Assembly: GCF_001898315.1 (NCBI RefSeq)
Contig: NZ_MKTQ01000023.1
Coordinates: 1 to 41,529 of the forward strand
DNA length: 41,529 nucleotides
Source of the DNA: Microbacterium sp. 70-16
Lineage (GTDB): Bacteria > Actinomycetota > Actinomycetes > Actinomycetales > Microbacteriaceae
Reading direction: 5' to 3'
A program made the translations under genes and the position numbers. Within the stretch, counting starts at the first letter, position 1. Each line of letters starts with the position of its first letter. Shown here one piece after another: positions 10,201 through 17,201 of this stretch. The notes below the pieces were generated by a model, which saw only the letters and a program-made list of their open reading frames with translations, did not search any database and was not told the DNA's origin.

Positions 10201-10539
10201 ATCGGCCGCCAGCGCGGGGTCGTACGCGAACGGGAAGCGCTCGGCGTACTCCTCGATGAAGAAGTCGAGCGGGTTGATCACCATCATGTCGGCGACGACG
10301 CCGACCGTGATCTCGAGCTTGCTGACCTTCTCGGGGAAGACGATGCGGGCCAGCCAGTTGCCGAACGGATCCTGCTGCCAGTTGAGGAAGTGGTTCGCCG
10401 GCTGGATGTCGAGCGAGTACGCCTCGATCGGCGTACGCGCGTGCGGTGCCGGGCGCAACCGGATCACGTGCGGAGCGACGTTGACGGGATGCGCGAACTC
10501 GTAGCCGGTGTAGTGCTCGAGCGCGACCTTGATCGACAT
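7198..10539 (-). CDS. Large transglutaminase-DUF2126 protein
   Basis: The start is set at [15 protein letters not shown] (10539) because this is where family homology begins; the open frame continues upstream without meaning. The product is 1113 aa, close to the usual ~1100. The N-terminal part is a transglutaminase module with Cys183 ([10 protein letters not shown]) and [24 protein letters not shown] carrying His and Asp. The remainder is DUF2126, with conserved stretches such as [23 protein letters not shown] and the [14 protein letters not shown] segment. DUF2126 has been proposed from comparative genomics to act with ATP-grasp amidoligases in making or processing an unknown peptide. It is the first gene of the three-gene overlapping operon. 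An Ala/Asp-rich insert (about residues 420-500) looks like a flexible linker. Confidence 0.88.
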   Translation of the reverse strand: [1113 protein letters not shown]

Positions 10540-10590
10540 GAACACAGCTTCGTGCATTCCTGTTGCGGATGGGTTACGGACGATCGGCAA

Positions 10591-10596
10591 TACAGT
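10591..10596 (+). promoter_or_regulatory. Probable -10 box of a leaderless transcript (argA-like gene)
   Basis: TACAGT lies 6 nt before the GTG at 10603, and no Shine-Dalgarno is present. Confidence 0.5.
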
Positions 10597-10602
10597 GGTG
10601 CC

Positions 10603-11103
10603 GTGCCCGACTACACCGTCCGCCCCGCCCGCACGTCGGACGTGCGCGGCATCCTGGAACTGCTCGAACCGTGGGTGGCGCGGCGCATCCTGCTCGGTAA
10701 AGAGGTCGTCACCGTCTACGAATCGGTGCAGGAGTTCGTGGTCGCCGAGAGCGACGGCGTGCTGGTCGGCTGCGGCGCGCTGCACGTCATGTGGGAGGAC
10801 CTCGGCGAAGTGCGCACGCTCATCGTCGCCGACGAGTGGCTGCACCACGGCGTCGGCGGTGCGCTCGTCGAGCGGCTCGAGCAGAACGCGCTCGCCCTCG
10901 GGCTGTCGCGTCTGTTCTGCCTCACGTTCGAGGTCGACTTCTTCACGCGGCGCGGATTCGCCCCGATCGGCGAGCAGATCGTCGACGCGAACGTCTACTC
11001 GCAACTGCTGCGCAGCCCTGACGAGGGTGTCGCCGAGTTCCTCGATCTCGCCCACGTCAAGCCCAATACCCTCGGCAACACCCGCATGCTCAAGCAGCTC
11101 TGA
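10603..11103 (+). CDS. argA: Amino-acid N-acetyltransferase, ArgA-type (GNAT)
   Basis: The 166-residue single-domain GNAT protein begins YTVRPARTSDVRGILELLEPWVARRILLG-like and has the acetyl-CoA loop region VADEWLHHGVGGALVERL and the F-E-VDFFTRRGFAPI segment. It matches the short actinobacterial N-acetylglutamate synthases (the Rv2747 group in Mycobacterium), which acetylate glutamate for arginine synthesis. The GTG start follows a leaderless-type box. It is divergent from the DUF2126 gene with a 63-bp gap. A different amino-acid substrate cannot be excluded. Confidence 0.75.
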   Translation: MPDYTVRPARTSDVRGILELLEPWVARRILLGKEVVTVYESVQEFVVAESDGVLVGCGALHVMWEDLGEVRTLIVADEWLHHGVGGALVERLEQNALALGLSRLFCLTFEVDFFTRRGFAPIGEQIVDANVYSQLLRSPDEGVAEFLDLAHVKPNTLGNTRMLKQL

Positions 11104-11154
11104 CGGGGTTGGCGCTCGCCCGCGCGCCCGGCACGCCCCGCGGATGCCCCGGCT

Positions 11155-11160
11155 TAGCCT
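11155..11160 (+). promoter_or_regulatory. Probable -10 box of a leaderless transcript
   Basis: TAGCCT lies 6 nt before the GTG at 11167, without a Shine-Dalgarno. Confidence 0.45.
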
Positions 11161-11166
11161 GGATGC

Positions 11167-11868
11167 GTGAGCACTCCGCGCCGTCGACACTCGCCCGCCG
11201 TATACCGGCGCCGGCGACTCGTCGTGCTGCTGGCGGTGCTCGTCGTCATCGCCGGCATCGTGGCGCTCGTGCTCTGGCAACCGTGGCAGGGGTGGGCCGT
11301 GCCCGCGCCGACCGGGTCGAAGAGCGTGTCGGTCACCGCCCAGCCCGACACGACGTCGACGCCGACGTCGACGGATGCCGAGGAGGCTGACACCGCGGCA
11401 TCCGATGCTGCTTCCGACGACTCGTCCGAGGCATCCGATCCGTCGGCGTCTTCGACCGAGCCTGCGATCGCGGCGTGCACGACGTCGGACATCTCGGTGC
11501 AGGCCGTCACCGACAAGGACTCGTACGGCGCGGGCGAGCTGCCGCAGCTGTCGATCATGCTGTCGAACAACTCCGACCAGCCGTGCTTGATCAACGTCGG
11601 CACCGCGAAGCAGTCGTTCGTCATCACGAGCGGCACCGACACGTGGTGGCGTTCGACGGACTGCCAGTCCGATCCGAGCGATCAGGTCGTGCAGCTCGAC
11701 GCCGGGCGGACGGTCTCGTCGGTGACGCCGCTCGCGTGGGATCGCACGCGCTCATCTGTCGACACGTGCGACTCCTCGCGTTCGCAGGCGCCCGCCGGAT
11801 ACTTCCACCTGCAGGTGTCGATCGGTGGCATCCAGGGCGCCGACACGAAGATGTTCCAGCTGCGGTGA
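11167..11868 (+). CDS. Membrane-anchored exported protein of unknown function
   Basis: The 233-residue protein has an Arg-rich N terminus, one transmembrane helix (about residues 18-38) and a long Thr/Ser/Asp/Ala-rich linker (about 50-100). The C-terminal ~130-residue extracytoplasmic domain has four Cys (CTTSD, QPCLIN, TDCQSD, DTCDSS). That domain (SYGAGELPQLSIMLSNNSDQPCLINVG ... LAWDRT ... GYFHLQV) looks like an Ig-like beta domain of the DUF4232 kind, but I do not recognise the family with certainty. GTG start 6 nt after a TAGCCT box. Confidence 0.65.
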   Translation: MSTPRRRHSPAVYRRRRLVVLLAVLVVIAGIVALVLWQPWQGWAVPAPTGSKSVSVTAQPDTTSTPTSTDAEEADTAASDAASDDSSEASDPSASSTEPAIAACTTSDISVQAVTDKDSYGAGELPQLSIMLSNNSDQPCLINVGTAKQSFVITSGTDTWWRSTDCQSDPSDQVVQLDAGRTVSSVTPLAWDRTRSSVDTCDSSRSQAPAGYFHLQVSIGGIQGADTKMFQLR

Positions 11869-12122
11869 CCCGATCCGGGCGGGAAAAGTCGGCTGGCGGT
11901 GTCGTCTGATGACGGGCTGTCTGTGCCCTGTCAATTGTCTGTGAGACGATTCACTGTCTGAGAGGATTCTCATCCGCTGGAATGCTCTGAGGGGTCGCGC
12001 GGACGATCGACGCGCGTAATCTGGGTACCAGCTCCTGAGGCGAGTCCCCGCTGTCCCCAGCAGTGGACCTCGACACCAACCCCAGTGGTCTCGACATTCG
12101 GACGTTTCGCCCAGTGAGCTCT

Positions 12123-12168
12123 GGCCCTCTCGATTCTCCCAGTCCCCAATGTGGGGATCGAGAGGGCC
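12123..12168. terminator. 12-bp stem hairpin, possible terminator or RNA element
   Basis: ggccctctcgat (12123-12134) pairs perfectly with 12157-12168, and an inner tcccc/gggga stem continues the structure. It lies between the exported-protein gene and the SseB-like gene. No T-run follows. Confidence 0.5.
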
Positions 12169-12212
12169 CCCCTCAGACGGACGTCCCCGCGAGTCTCCTC
12201 GTGTGATTCTTC

Positions 12213-12218
12213 TAGGCT
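12213..12218 (+). promoter_or_regulatory. Probable -10 box of a leaderless transcript (SseB-like gene)
   Basis: TAGGCT lies 6 nt before the ATG at 12225; no Shine-Dalgarno is present. Confidence 0.5.
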
Positions 12219-12224
12219 GGAGCG

Positions 12225-12626
12225 ATGGCTGGGAAGAAGCGCGCGAAGGCATCCCTCGAGTTCCGCAATCCGCAGCTGGCTGATGCGCTGCAGACGCAGG
12301 ACATGGCGGCGCTCGCCTTTGCGCTGCGCCACGGACCGACCGTCGTGCCGCTGCTGCGAGCCGGCCAGCGCGACGACCCGCGTGATGTCGGCGAGGTGTG
12401 GACGTACCGCGACCCGAGCACGGGCGACGTCGCGCTGCTGCTGTTCAGCGATGCGGCGCACAAGCCGGCGGCCCTTCCGCCCGCGGTGGCGCTGCAGTCG
12501 CCCGCCTGGCTGCGGGCGTTCTTGAGCGTCCACGAGAAGGAGATCACGACGGTGTTCTTCGACGTCGCCGGCCCGCACCCGATGCAGGCGAGCCCCGCCG
12601 ACGTCATCGCCGCGCTCGACGCGTGA
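12225..12626 (+). CDS. Small cytoplasmic protein, SseB-like
   Basis: The 133-residue protein contains VWTYRDPSTGDVALLLFSDAAHKPAALPPAVALQSPAW-type sequence and ends FFDVAGPHPMQASPADVIAALDA. The pattern of a value reported as data followed by sorted positions resembles the SseB N-terminal domain, a family of uncertain function. No signal peptide, membrane segment or catalytic motif is visible. It converges on radA. Confidence 0.55.
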   Translation: MAGKKRAKASLEFRNPQLADALQTQDMAALAFALRHGPTVVPLLRAGQRDDPRDVGEVWTYRDPSTGDVALLLFSDAAHKPAALPPAVALQSPAWLRAFLSVHEKEITTVFFDVAGPHPMQASPADVIAALDA

Positions 12627-12635
12627 CCGCCCTGC

Positions 12636-12713
12636 CCATGTCCCACTAACCGCAGACCATGTCCCAAAAACGGCTGGTTCAGGGGGCTTGAGACAGCATT
12701 TATTGGGACATGG
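12636..12713. repeat. Inverted and direct repeats of ccatgtccca between convergent genes
   Basis: ccatgtccca occurs at 12636-12645 and 12657-12666, and its complement tgggacatgg at 12704-12713. Copy two extends to an 11-bp arm (12657-12667 with 12703-12713). The hairpin could serve as a bidirectional terminator for the SseB-like gene and radA, or mark the ends of a small relic element. Confidence 0.55.
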
Positions 12714-12790
12714 TGCGTAGGAGGGACACGGCCACCGCGACGACGCGTGGGTGGGGCAGGAGCGACCTGAATTGGGGCGCCCGCGCCGCC

Positions 12791-14152
12791 TCAGAAGCCG
12801 GGTTCGTCGCCGGGGGCGATGGGGTGCAGGCGCGCGAGGTCGCGCAGGGCGCCCTTCAGGCTGGCCGACGAGGTGTCGACGACCGACCGATAGCCGAGCC
12901 GGGTCGCCTCGCTGCGGCGCTGCTGGTGCTGCGTCACGGCGCGGACTTCGCCGGCGAGGCTGAGCTCGCCGATCGCGACGAGCTTGGCGGGATTCGCGCG
13001 GTTCGACACGGCGCTTGCGACGGCGAGGGCGATCGCGAGGTCTGCGGCCGGCTCGACGAGCCGCACGCCGCCGACGGTCGAGACGTAGACGTCCTGGTCT
13101 GACACACGGATGCCTGCCCGCTTCTCGAGCACCGCGAGGATCATCGCGACCCGCGCGCCGTCGACACCGCTCACGATCCGGCGCGGGTTGGGGCCGGAGC
13201 CCTGCATCGTCAGCGCCTGCACCTCGACGGGCAGTGCGCGACGACCTTCGAGTGCGATCGTGACGCACGTGCCGGGCTCGCGCGAGCCGTGGCCGAGGAA
13301 GAGCGCGCTCGGGTCGGGCACTTCGGCGATGCCGTGCTGCGTCTGTTCGAAGCATCCGACCTCATCCGTCGCGCCGAAGCGGTTCTTCAGCGCCCGGACG
13401 AACCGCAGCGACGTCTGCCGGTCGCCCTCGAAGTGACACACGACGTCGACGAGGTGCTCGAGGATCCGGGGGCCAGCGACCTGGCCGTCTTTCGTGACAT
13501 GACCGACGAGGATGACCGGCAGCCCGCGCTCTTTCGCGACGCGGATCAGCGTCGACGCGACTTCGCGCACCTGACTGGGATGCCCCGCGGCGCCGTCGAT
13601 CAGCGACGACGACACCGTCTGCACCGAGTCGACGATCAGCAGATCGGGGGCCGTCTCATCCACGTGCCCCAGGATCGTGGCGAGATCGGTCTCGCTCGCG
13701 AGGTACAGCTCGTCGTGCAGCGCGCCGGTGCGCTCGGCGCGCAGACGCACCTGGCCGAGTGACTCCTCGGCACTCGCGTACAGCACGCGTCGCCCCGCGC
13801 GGGCGCTCTGCGCCGCGACCTCGAGCAGCAGTGTCGATTTGCCGACGCCCGGCTCGCCCGACAGCAGGATTGCCGCCCCCGGCACGATGCCGCCGCCGAG
13901 CACCCGGTCGAACTCGCCGACGCCGGTGCTGCGGCGCGGCGTCTCGCGCGTGTCGATCTCGGTGATCGGCCGCGCCGACCGCGTGGGAGCCAGCGGCGTC
14001 ACCGCAGCCGCGCCGATGCCGGTCGGCGTCGCCGCCTCGACGACCGTGCCCCACTGCTGGCACTCACCGCAGCGGCCCACCCACTTGACGCTCGTCCAGC
14101 CGCACTCCGTGCACCGGTACGCCATGGTGGTCGCCGCGCGCTTGGATGCCAT
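12791..14152 (-). CDS. radA: DNA repair protein RadA
   Basis: RadA is a RecA-like helicase that extends recombination intermediates. The 453-residue protein shows the N-terminal zinc finger (YRCTECGWTSVKWVGRCGECQQWG), Walker A GEPGVGKST, Walker B LLIVDSVQTV, the diagnostic KNRFG motif (RALKNRFGATDEVG) and a C-terminal Lon-like domain (GGVRLVEPAADLAIALAVASA). The start at 14152 is favoured because TAGCCT sits 6 nt upstream, giving a leaderless transcript; a Met nine residues in (MAYRCTEC) is the alternative. It is downstream of ldh on the same strand but appears to have its own promoter. Confidence 0.97.
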   Translation of the reverse strand: MASKRAATTMAYRCTECGWTSVKWVGRCGECQQWGTVVEAATPTGIGAAAVTPLAPTRSARPITEIDTRETPRRSTGVGEFDRVLGGGIVPGAAILLSGEPGVGKSTLLLEVAAQSARAGRRVLYASAEESLGQVRLRAERTGALHDELYLASETDLATILGHVDETAPDLLIVDSVQTVSSSLIDGAAGHPSQVREVASTLIRVAKERGLPVILVGHVTKDGQVAGPRILEHLVDVVCHFEGDRQTSLRFVRALKNRFGATDEVGCFEQTQHGIAEVPDPSALFLGHGSREPGTCVTIALEGRRALPVEVQALTMQGSGPNPRRIVSGVDGARVAMILAVLEKRAGIRVSDQDVYVSTVGGVRLVEPAADLAIALAVASAVSNRANPAKLVAIGELSLAGEVRAVTQHQQRRSEATRLGYRSVVDTSSASLKGALRDLARLHPIAPGDEPGF

Positions 14153-14158
14153 GCACCC

Positions 14159-14164
14159 AGGCTA
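14159..14164 (-). promoter_or_regulatory. Probable -10 box of a leaderless transcript (radA)
   Basis: On the minus strand TAGCCT is 6 nt before the radA ATG, with no Shine-Dalgarno. Confidence 0.5.
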
Positions 14165-14189
14165 TCCGCGGCATCCGACACCGCGGCGC

Positions 14190-14256
14190 GCCGCGGCGCG
14201 AGCCCGGCTCAGCCCGCGGCGCGAGCCCGGCCGGGGCTCAGCGCGAGCCCGCCTCA
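14190..14256. repeat. GC-rich short tandem-type repeats between ldh and radA
   Basis: cgcggcgcgagcccggc is present at 14192-14208 and again at 14216-14232, with a shortened gcgcgagcccgcctcag copy reaching the ldh stop. These may fold into a hairpin-rich ldh 3' end. Confidence 0.45.
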
Positions 14257-15207
14257 GCGCAGCGAGTCGGCGACCTCGCGCAGCGCCGTGGCGGAGTGGC
14301 GGAAGAGGTCCTGCTCGGCGGCGTCGAACGACGTCTCGCGGATGGGCTCGGCGCCCGCCGCGGACACGACCGACGGCACCGAGAGGGCGACGCCGCTCAC
14401 GCCCTGGAAGTCGTCCAGCACGGTCGAGACCGGCATGACGCTGTGCTCATCGTTGAGGATGGCCTCGACGATGCGGGCGCTCGACAGGCCGATCGCATAG
14501 TTGGTAGCACCCTTGCCCTGGATGACCTTGTACGCGGCATCCCGCACGTCGACCGCGATCTGGTCGAGCTCTGCCTGCGTGAACTTCGGCTGACCGTCGA
14601 GGGGCTGCCAGTCGAGGATCGGCACGGTGCCGATGGTCGCATGCGACCACAGCGGGAACTCGGTGTCGCCGTGCTCGCCGACGATGTAGGCGTGCACGCT
14701 CGAGATCGAGACGCCCGCGCGCTGCGCGATCTTCCAGCGCAGGCGCGACGTGTCGAGCACCGTGCCCGACGCGAAGATGCGCTCGTACGGCAGGGCGGTG
14801 GTCTCCTGTGCGAGCACGGTGAGCACGTCGCACGGGTTGGTGACGATGACGAAGGTGGCGTCGGGCGAGACCTCGAGCAGCTGCGGCATCATCGACTTCA
14901 GGATGTTGGCGTTGACGCCCGCGAGCTCGATGCGGGTCTGGCCCGGCTTCTGCTTCGCGCCGGCCGTGATCACGACGACGTGCGACCCGGCGGTGACCGA
15001 GATGTCGGCCCCGCCGATGATGTCGCTCGACCCGGTGAATTGGGCGCCGTGGGCGAGGTCGAGCACCTCGGCCTCGGTCTTCTCGGCGGCGATGTCGTAC
15101 AGGGCGACGTGGCGGGCGGACCCGCGGATGAGGGCGGCATAGGCGACGGACGATCCGACCGCCCCCGCACCGACGACGGTCAGCTTCGAGTTCTCGATCA
15201 CGCTCAT
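14254..15207 (-). CDS. ldh: L-lactate dehydrogenase
   Basis: Interconverts pyruvate and L-lactate with NADH in the cytoplasm. The 317-residue protein has the NAD-binding GAGAVGSS, the Asp of VALYDI that selects NAD, the substrate-side [14 protein letters not shown], the TNPCDVLT segment and the active-site [17 protein letters not shown] with the catalytic His. This pattern is that of L-LDH rather than malate dehydrogenase. Length is normal. The phosphonate operon lies 73 bp upstream on the same strand. Confidence 0.95.
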   Translation of the reverse strand: MSVIENSKLTVVGAGAVGSSVAYAALIRGSARHVALYDIAAEKTEAEVLDLAHGAQFTGSSDIIGGADISVTAGSHVVVITAGAKQKPGQTRIELAGVNANILKSMMPQLLEVSPDATFVIVTNPCDVLTVLAQETTALPYERIFASGTVLDTSRLRWKIAQRAGVSISSVHAYIVGEHGDTEFPLWSHATIGTVPILDWQPLDGQPKFTQAELDQIAVDVRDAAYKVIQGKGATNYAIGLSSARIVEAILNDEHSVMPVSTVLDDFQGVSGVALSVPSVVSAAGAEPIRETSFDAAEQDLFRHSATALREVADSLR

Positions 15208-15280
15208 GCGCCCAGTCTGTCAGGGCCTGGTCGCAGAGGCCACCGCCGACCTGCGGTAGCCCCGACGGCCCGGTCCAGAG

Positions 15281-16498
15281 TCACGGCCGAACGGCGATCC
15301 GCGCCGCGGCGGACGGTGCCGAGATCGCGGCGGGAAGCTCGGGCATCGTGATCGCTTTCTCGACGAGCGAGCCGAACAGCGCGTGGTCGGCGGTGCGCAG
15401 GAACGCGACGGCGCGCAGCAGGTGCTCGGGGCGATAGTTGTGCACGCCCGTGATCGTGAGCAGTCGGCGCACGACGTCCTCTGCCGAGACGGGCACGGGG
15501 GCCGCCGGAAAGACACTGCCGACGAGCACGATCGCCGCGCCGACGCCCGCCGTCGCCAGCAGGTCGACGATCGCGCTGCCGGCGCCCGACAATTCGAGGG
15601 CGACGGTGAATCCGTCGGCATCCGTCGACGACGAGGCACGTGAGACGGCGGATGCCAGTGCCTCGCGCCCCGGCGCGACCGCCTCCGCGGCGCCGAACAG
15701 CATGGCCTGGCGCCGGCGCTCGGGGTCGGGGTCGACGCCGATGACGGTGGCGCCGGCGGCGCGGGCGAGCGCGACGGCCGTCAGGCCCAGCATCCCGCAT
15801 CCCGACACCACGACGATGCCGCCGTCCACGGGCCGCAGCGCCGCCGCGGCGTCGAGTGCGGCGACCACGGTCGCGGTCGCGCACGACGCGGGCGCGGCGA
15901 CGGCGGCCGGTAGATCTTCGGGGACCTTCACGACGGCCGATCCCGCGACGACGTGCACGTGCGTCGCGAAACCGCCCGTGAGCTCCCATCCGCGACTCGT
16001 GCGGGTGTGTCCGTACTTGCGTAGGTGGAGGCACTTGTTCTCGAGCCCGCTGCGGCACCGGGCGCACGTTCCGCACGAGACGGCGACGGCCCACACGATG
16101 CGGTCGCCGATCGCGAGCGGCCGGTCGTCGACGGTGCGCGGCGCCGTGCCCGGACCGACGGCGACGACTCTGCCGACCTGCTCGTGGCCGAGTACGAGCG
16201 GCGTGCTCTCGTGGCGCATCCCCGAGACGGTGTGCCGGTCTGAGCCGCACACGGTCGCCATCTCGACGCGCACGAGCAGGTCGCCCTCGTGCAGGTACAC
16301 GTCGGGTACGGCGATGCGCTCGAAGCCCTCGCCGACGCCGCGGAACACAAGCGCCTCGGGCGCCGGTGCGAGTCGCAGTCGTGTGACCGGCGCGTGTGGC
16401 TGAGCGGCAGATGCCGAGCCGTGGCCCAGGTGCACCGCTGTCTCCGAACCCGTCCGCACCGTCGCCGCTCCCGCAGGAGCCGCGACGCGGCCGGTCAT
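15281..16498 (-). CDS. Zinc-dependent alcohol dehydrogenase of phosphonate clusters (HpnZ-like)
   Basis: A 405-residue medium-chain dehydrogenase. Catalytic zinc ligands are in VCGSDRHT and GHEQVGRV, the structural zinc ligands in CGTCARCRSGLENKC, and the Rossmann motif is SGCGMLGL. An N-terminal ~45-residue Ala-rich extension precedes the core. The sequence and context match the putative phosphonate-catabolism-associated alcohol dehydrogenase group (TIGR03366). Its ATG overlaps the stop of the HAD hydrolase gene by 4 bp. It probably handles an alcohol or aldehyde made from the phosphonate, but the substrate is not established. Last gene of the operon. Confidence 0.82.
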   Translation of the reverse strand: MTGRVAAPAGAATVRTGSETAVHLGHGSASAAQPHAPVTRLRLAPAPEALVFRGVGEGFERIAVPDVYLHEGDLLVRVEMATVCGSDRHTVSGMRHESTPLVLGHEQVGRVVAVGPGTAPRTVDDRPLAIGDRIVWAVAVSCGTCARCRSGLENKCLHLRKYGHTRTSRGWELTGGFATHVHVVAGSAVVKVPEDLPAAVAAPASCATATVVAALDAAAALRPVDGGIVVVSGCGMLGLTAVALARAAGATVIGVDPDPERRRQAMLFGAAEAVAPGREALASAVSRASSSTDADGFTVALELSGAGSAIVDLLATAGVGAAIVLVGSVFPAAPVPVSAEDVVRRLLTITGVHNYRPEHLLRAVAFLRTADHALFGSLVEKAITMPELPAAISAPSAAARIAVRP

Positions 16499-17172
16499 CG
16501 GCCGAGCCGGCTGAGCAGCTCCGGCAGCTCGGCGACGGAATCGAGAACGTGCGCGGCGCCCGCGTCGCGCAGCGCGTCTTCGGCCGCGTGCCCGCCGGTG
16601 CGGACGGCGACGACGAGGCCCGCGCCGGCGCGCACACCGCTGCGGGCATCCGACTCGGTGTCGCCGACGACGGCGAGAGCGTCGACCGACGAGACGCCGG
16701 TGCGGATCGCCGCGAGCAGGTTCAGGTCAGGCGCGGGGCGTCCGCGGCCCGCATCGGCGGGGGTGAGGACGACGGCGACGAGCTCTTCCCAGCCCAGGCG
16801 CGCGAGCAGCGCGTCGACCGTCGTGCGCGAGAAGCCGGTCGTCAGCACGACGGTGCGTCCGTCATCCTGCAGGGCGCGGATCGTGTCTTCGGCGCCGGGC
16901 AGGGCGGCAGCGCTCTCGGCGACGAGCTCGTCGAGAGCGGCTTCGAACAGGCCGTTGAGCTCGTGCGCGGCATCCTCATCGACGAGCCCCCGGAAGACCT
17001 CGATCTTGGACTGCCCCATCGTCGCGACGACGTGCGCGATCGCGGCATCACGGTCGGCCGATGCCGCGGCGGGCAGGCGGTCCCACGCGCGCGTGAACGC
17101 GCCGACGACGAGGCCGTCGTCGGCGACGGTCGTTCCGGCCATGTCGAGCACGACGGTTTCGATGCGGGTCAT
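16495..17172 (-). CDS. PhnX-like HAD hydrolase (phosphonatase-like)
   Basis: The open frame continues upstream, but the true start is MTRIETVVLDMAGTT at 17172, preceded by an AAGGAG site. The 225-residue HAD protein carries nucleophile Asp10 in DMAGTT, sensor-type TTGFSR, a Lys/Arg-rich loop and the acidic motif VVGDTESDARSGVRAG. The MGQSKIEV segment places Lys56 where true phosphonatases (PhnX) keep the Schiff-base lysine in MG-x-x-K-I. It therefore fits the phosphonatase-like group TIGR03351, which would split phosphonoacetaldehyde into acetaldehyde and phosphate. It sits 29 bp after the FAD oxidoreductase gene. Confidence 0.82.
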   Translation of the reverse strand: MTRIETVVLDMAGTTVADDGLVVGAFTRAWDRLPAAASADRDAAIAHVVATMGQSKIEVFRGLVDEDAAHELNGLFEAALDELVAESAAALPGAEDTIRALQDDGRTVVLTTGFSRTTVDALLARLGWEELVAVVLTPADAGRGRPAPDLNLLAAIRTGVSSVDALAVVGDTESDARSGVRAGAGLVVAVRTGGHAAEDALRDAGAAHVLDSVAELPELLSRLGR

Positions 17173-17201
17173 TCGTTTCTCCTTCGAGGGGGGATGTGGC
17201 C

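Larger units (their letters stand above)
11869..12224. other. 356-bp gap without a convincing gene; contains a strong hairpin
   Basis: No reading frame with recognisable protein sequence is present. The region is less GC-biased than its neighbours and contains near-repeated cagtgg..ctcgac segments around 12061-12100 and the hairpin annotated separately. No match to tRNA, RNase P RNA, SRP RNA or tmRNA was recognised. Confidence 0.5.

Noticed and set aside
10540..11280. Upstream extension of the DUF2126 frame
   Set aside because: It runs antisense through the ArgA-type gene and lacks homology; the family start is [10 protein letters not shown] at 10539.
11869..12224. RNase P RNA, tmRNA or SRP RNA
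   Set aside because: None of their conserved core segments is present.
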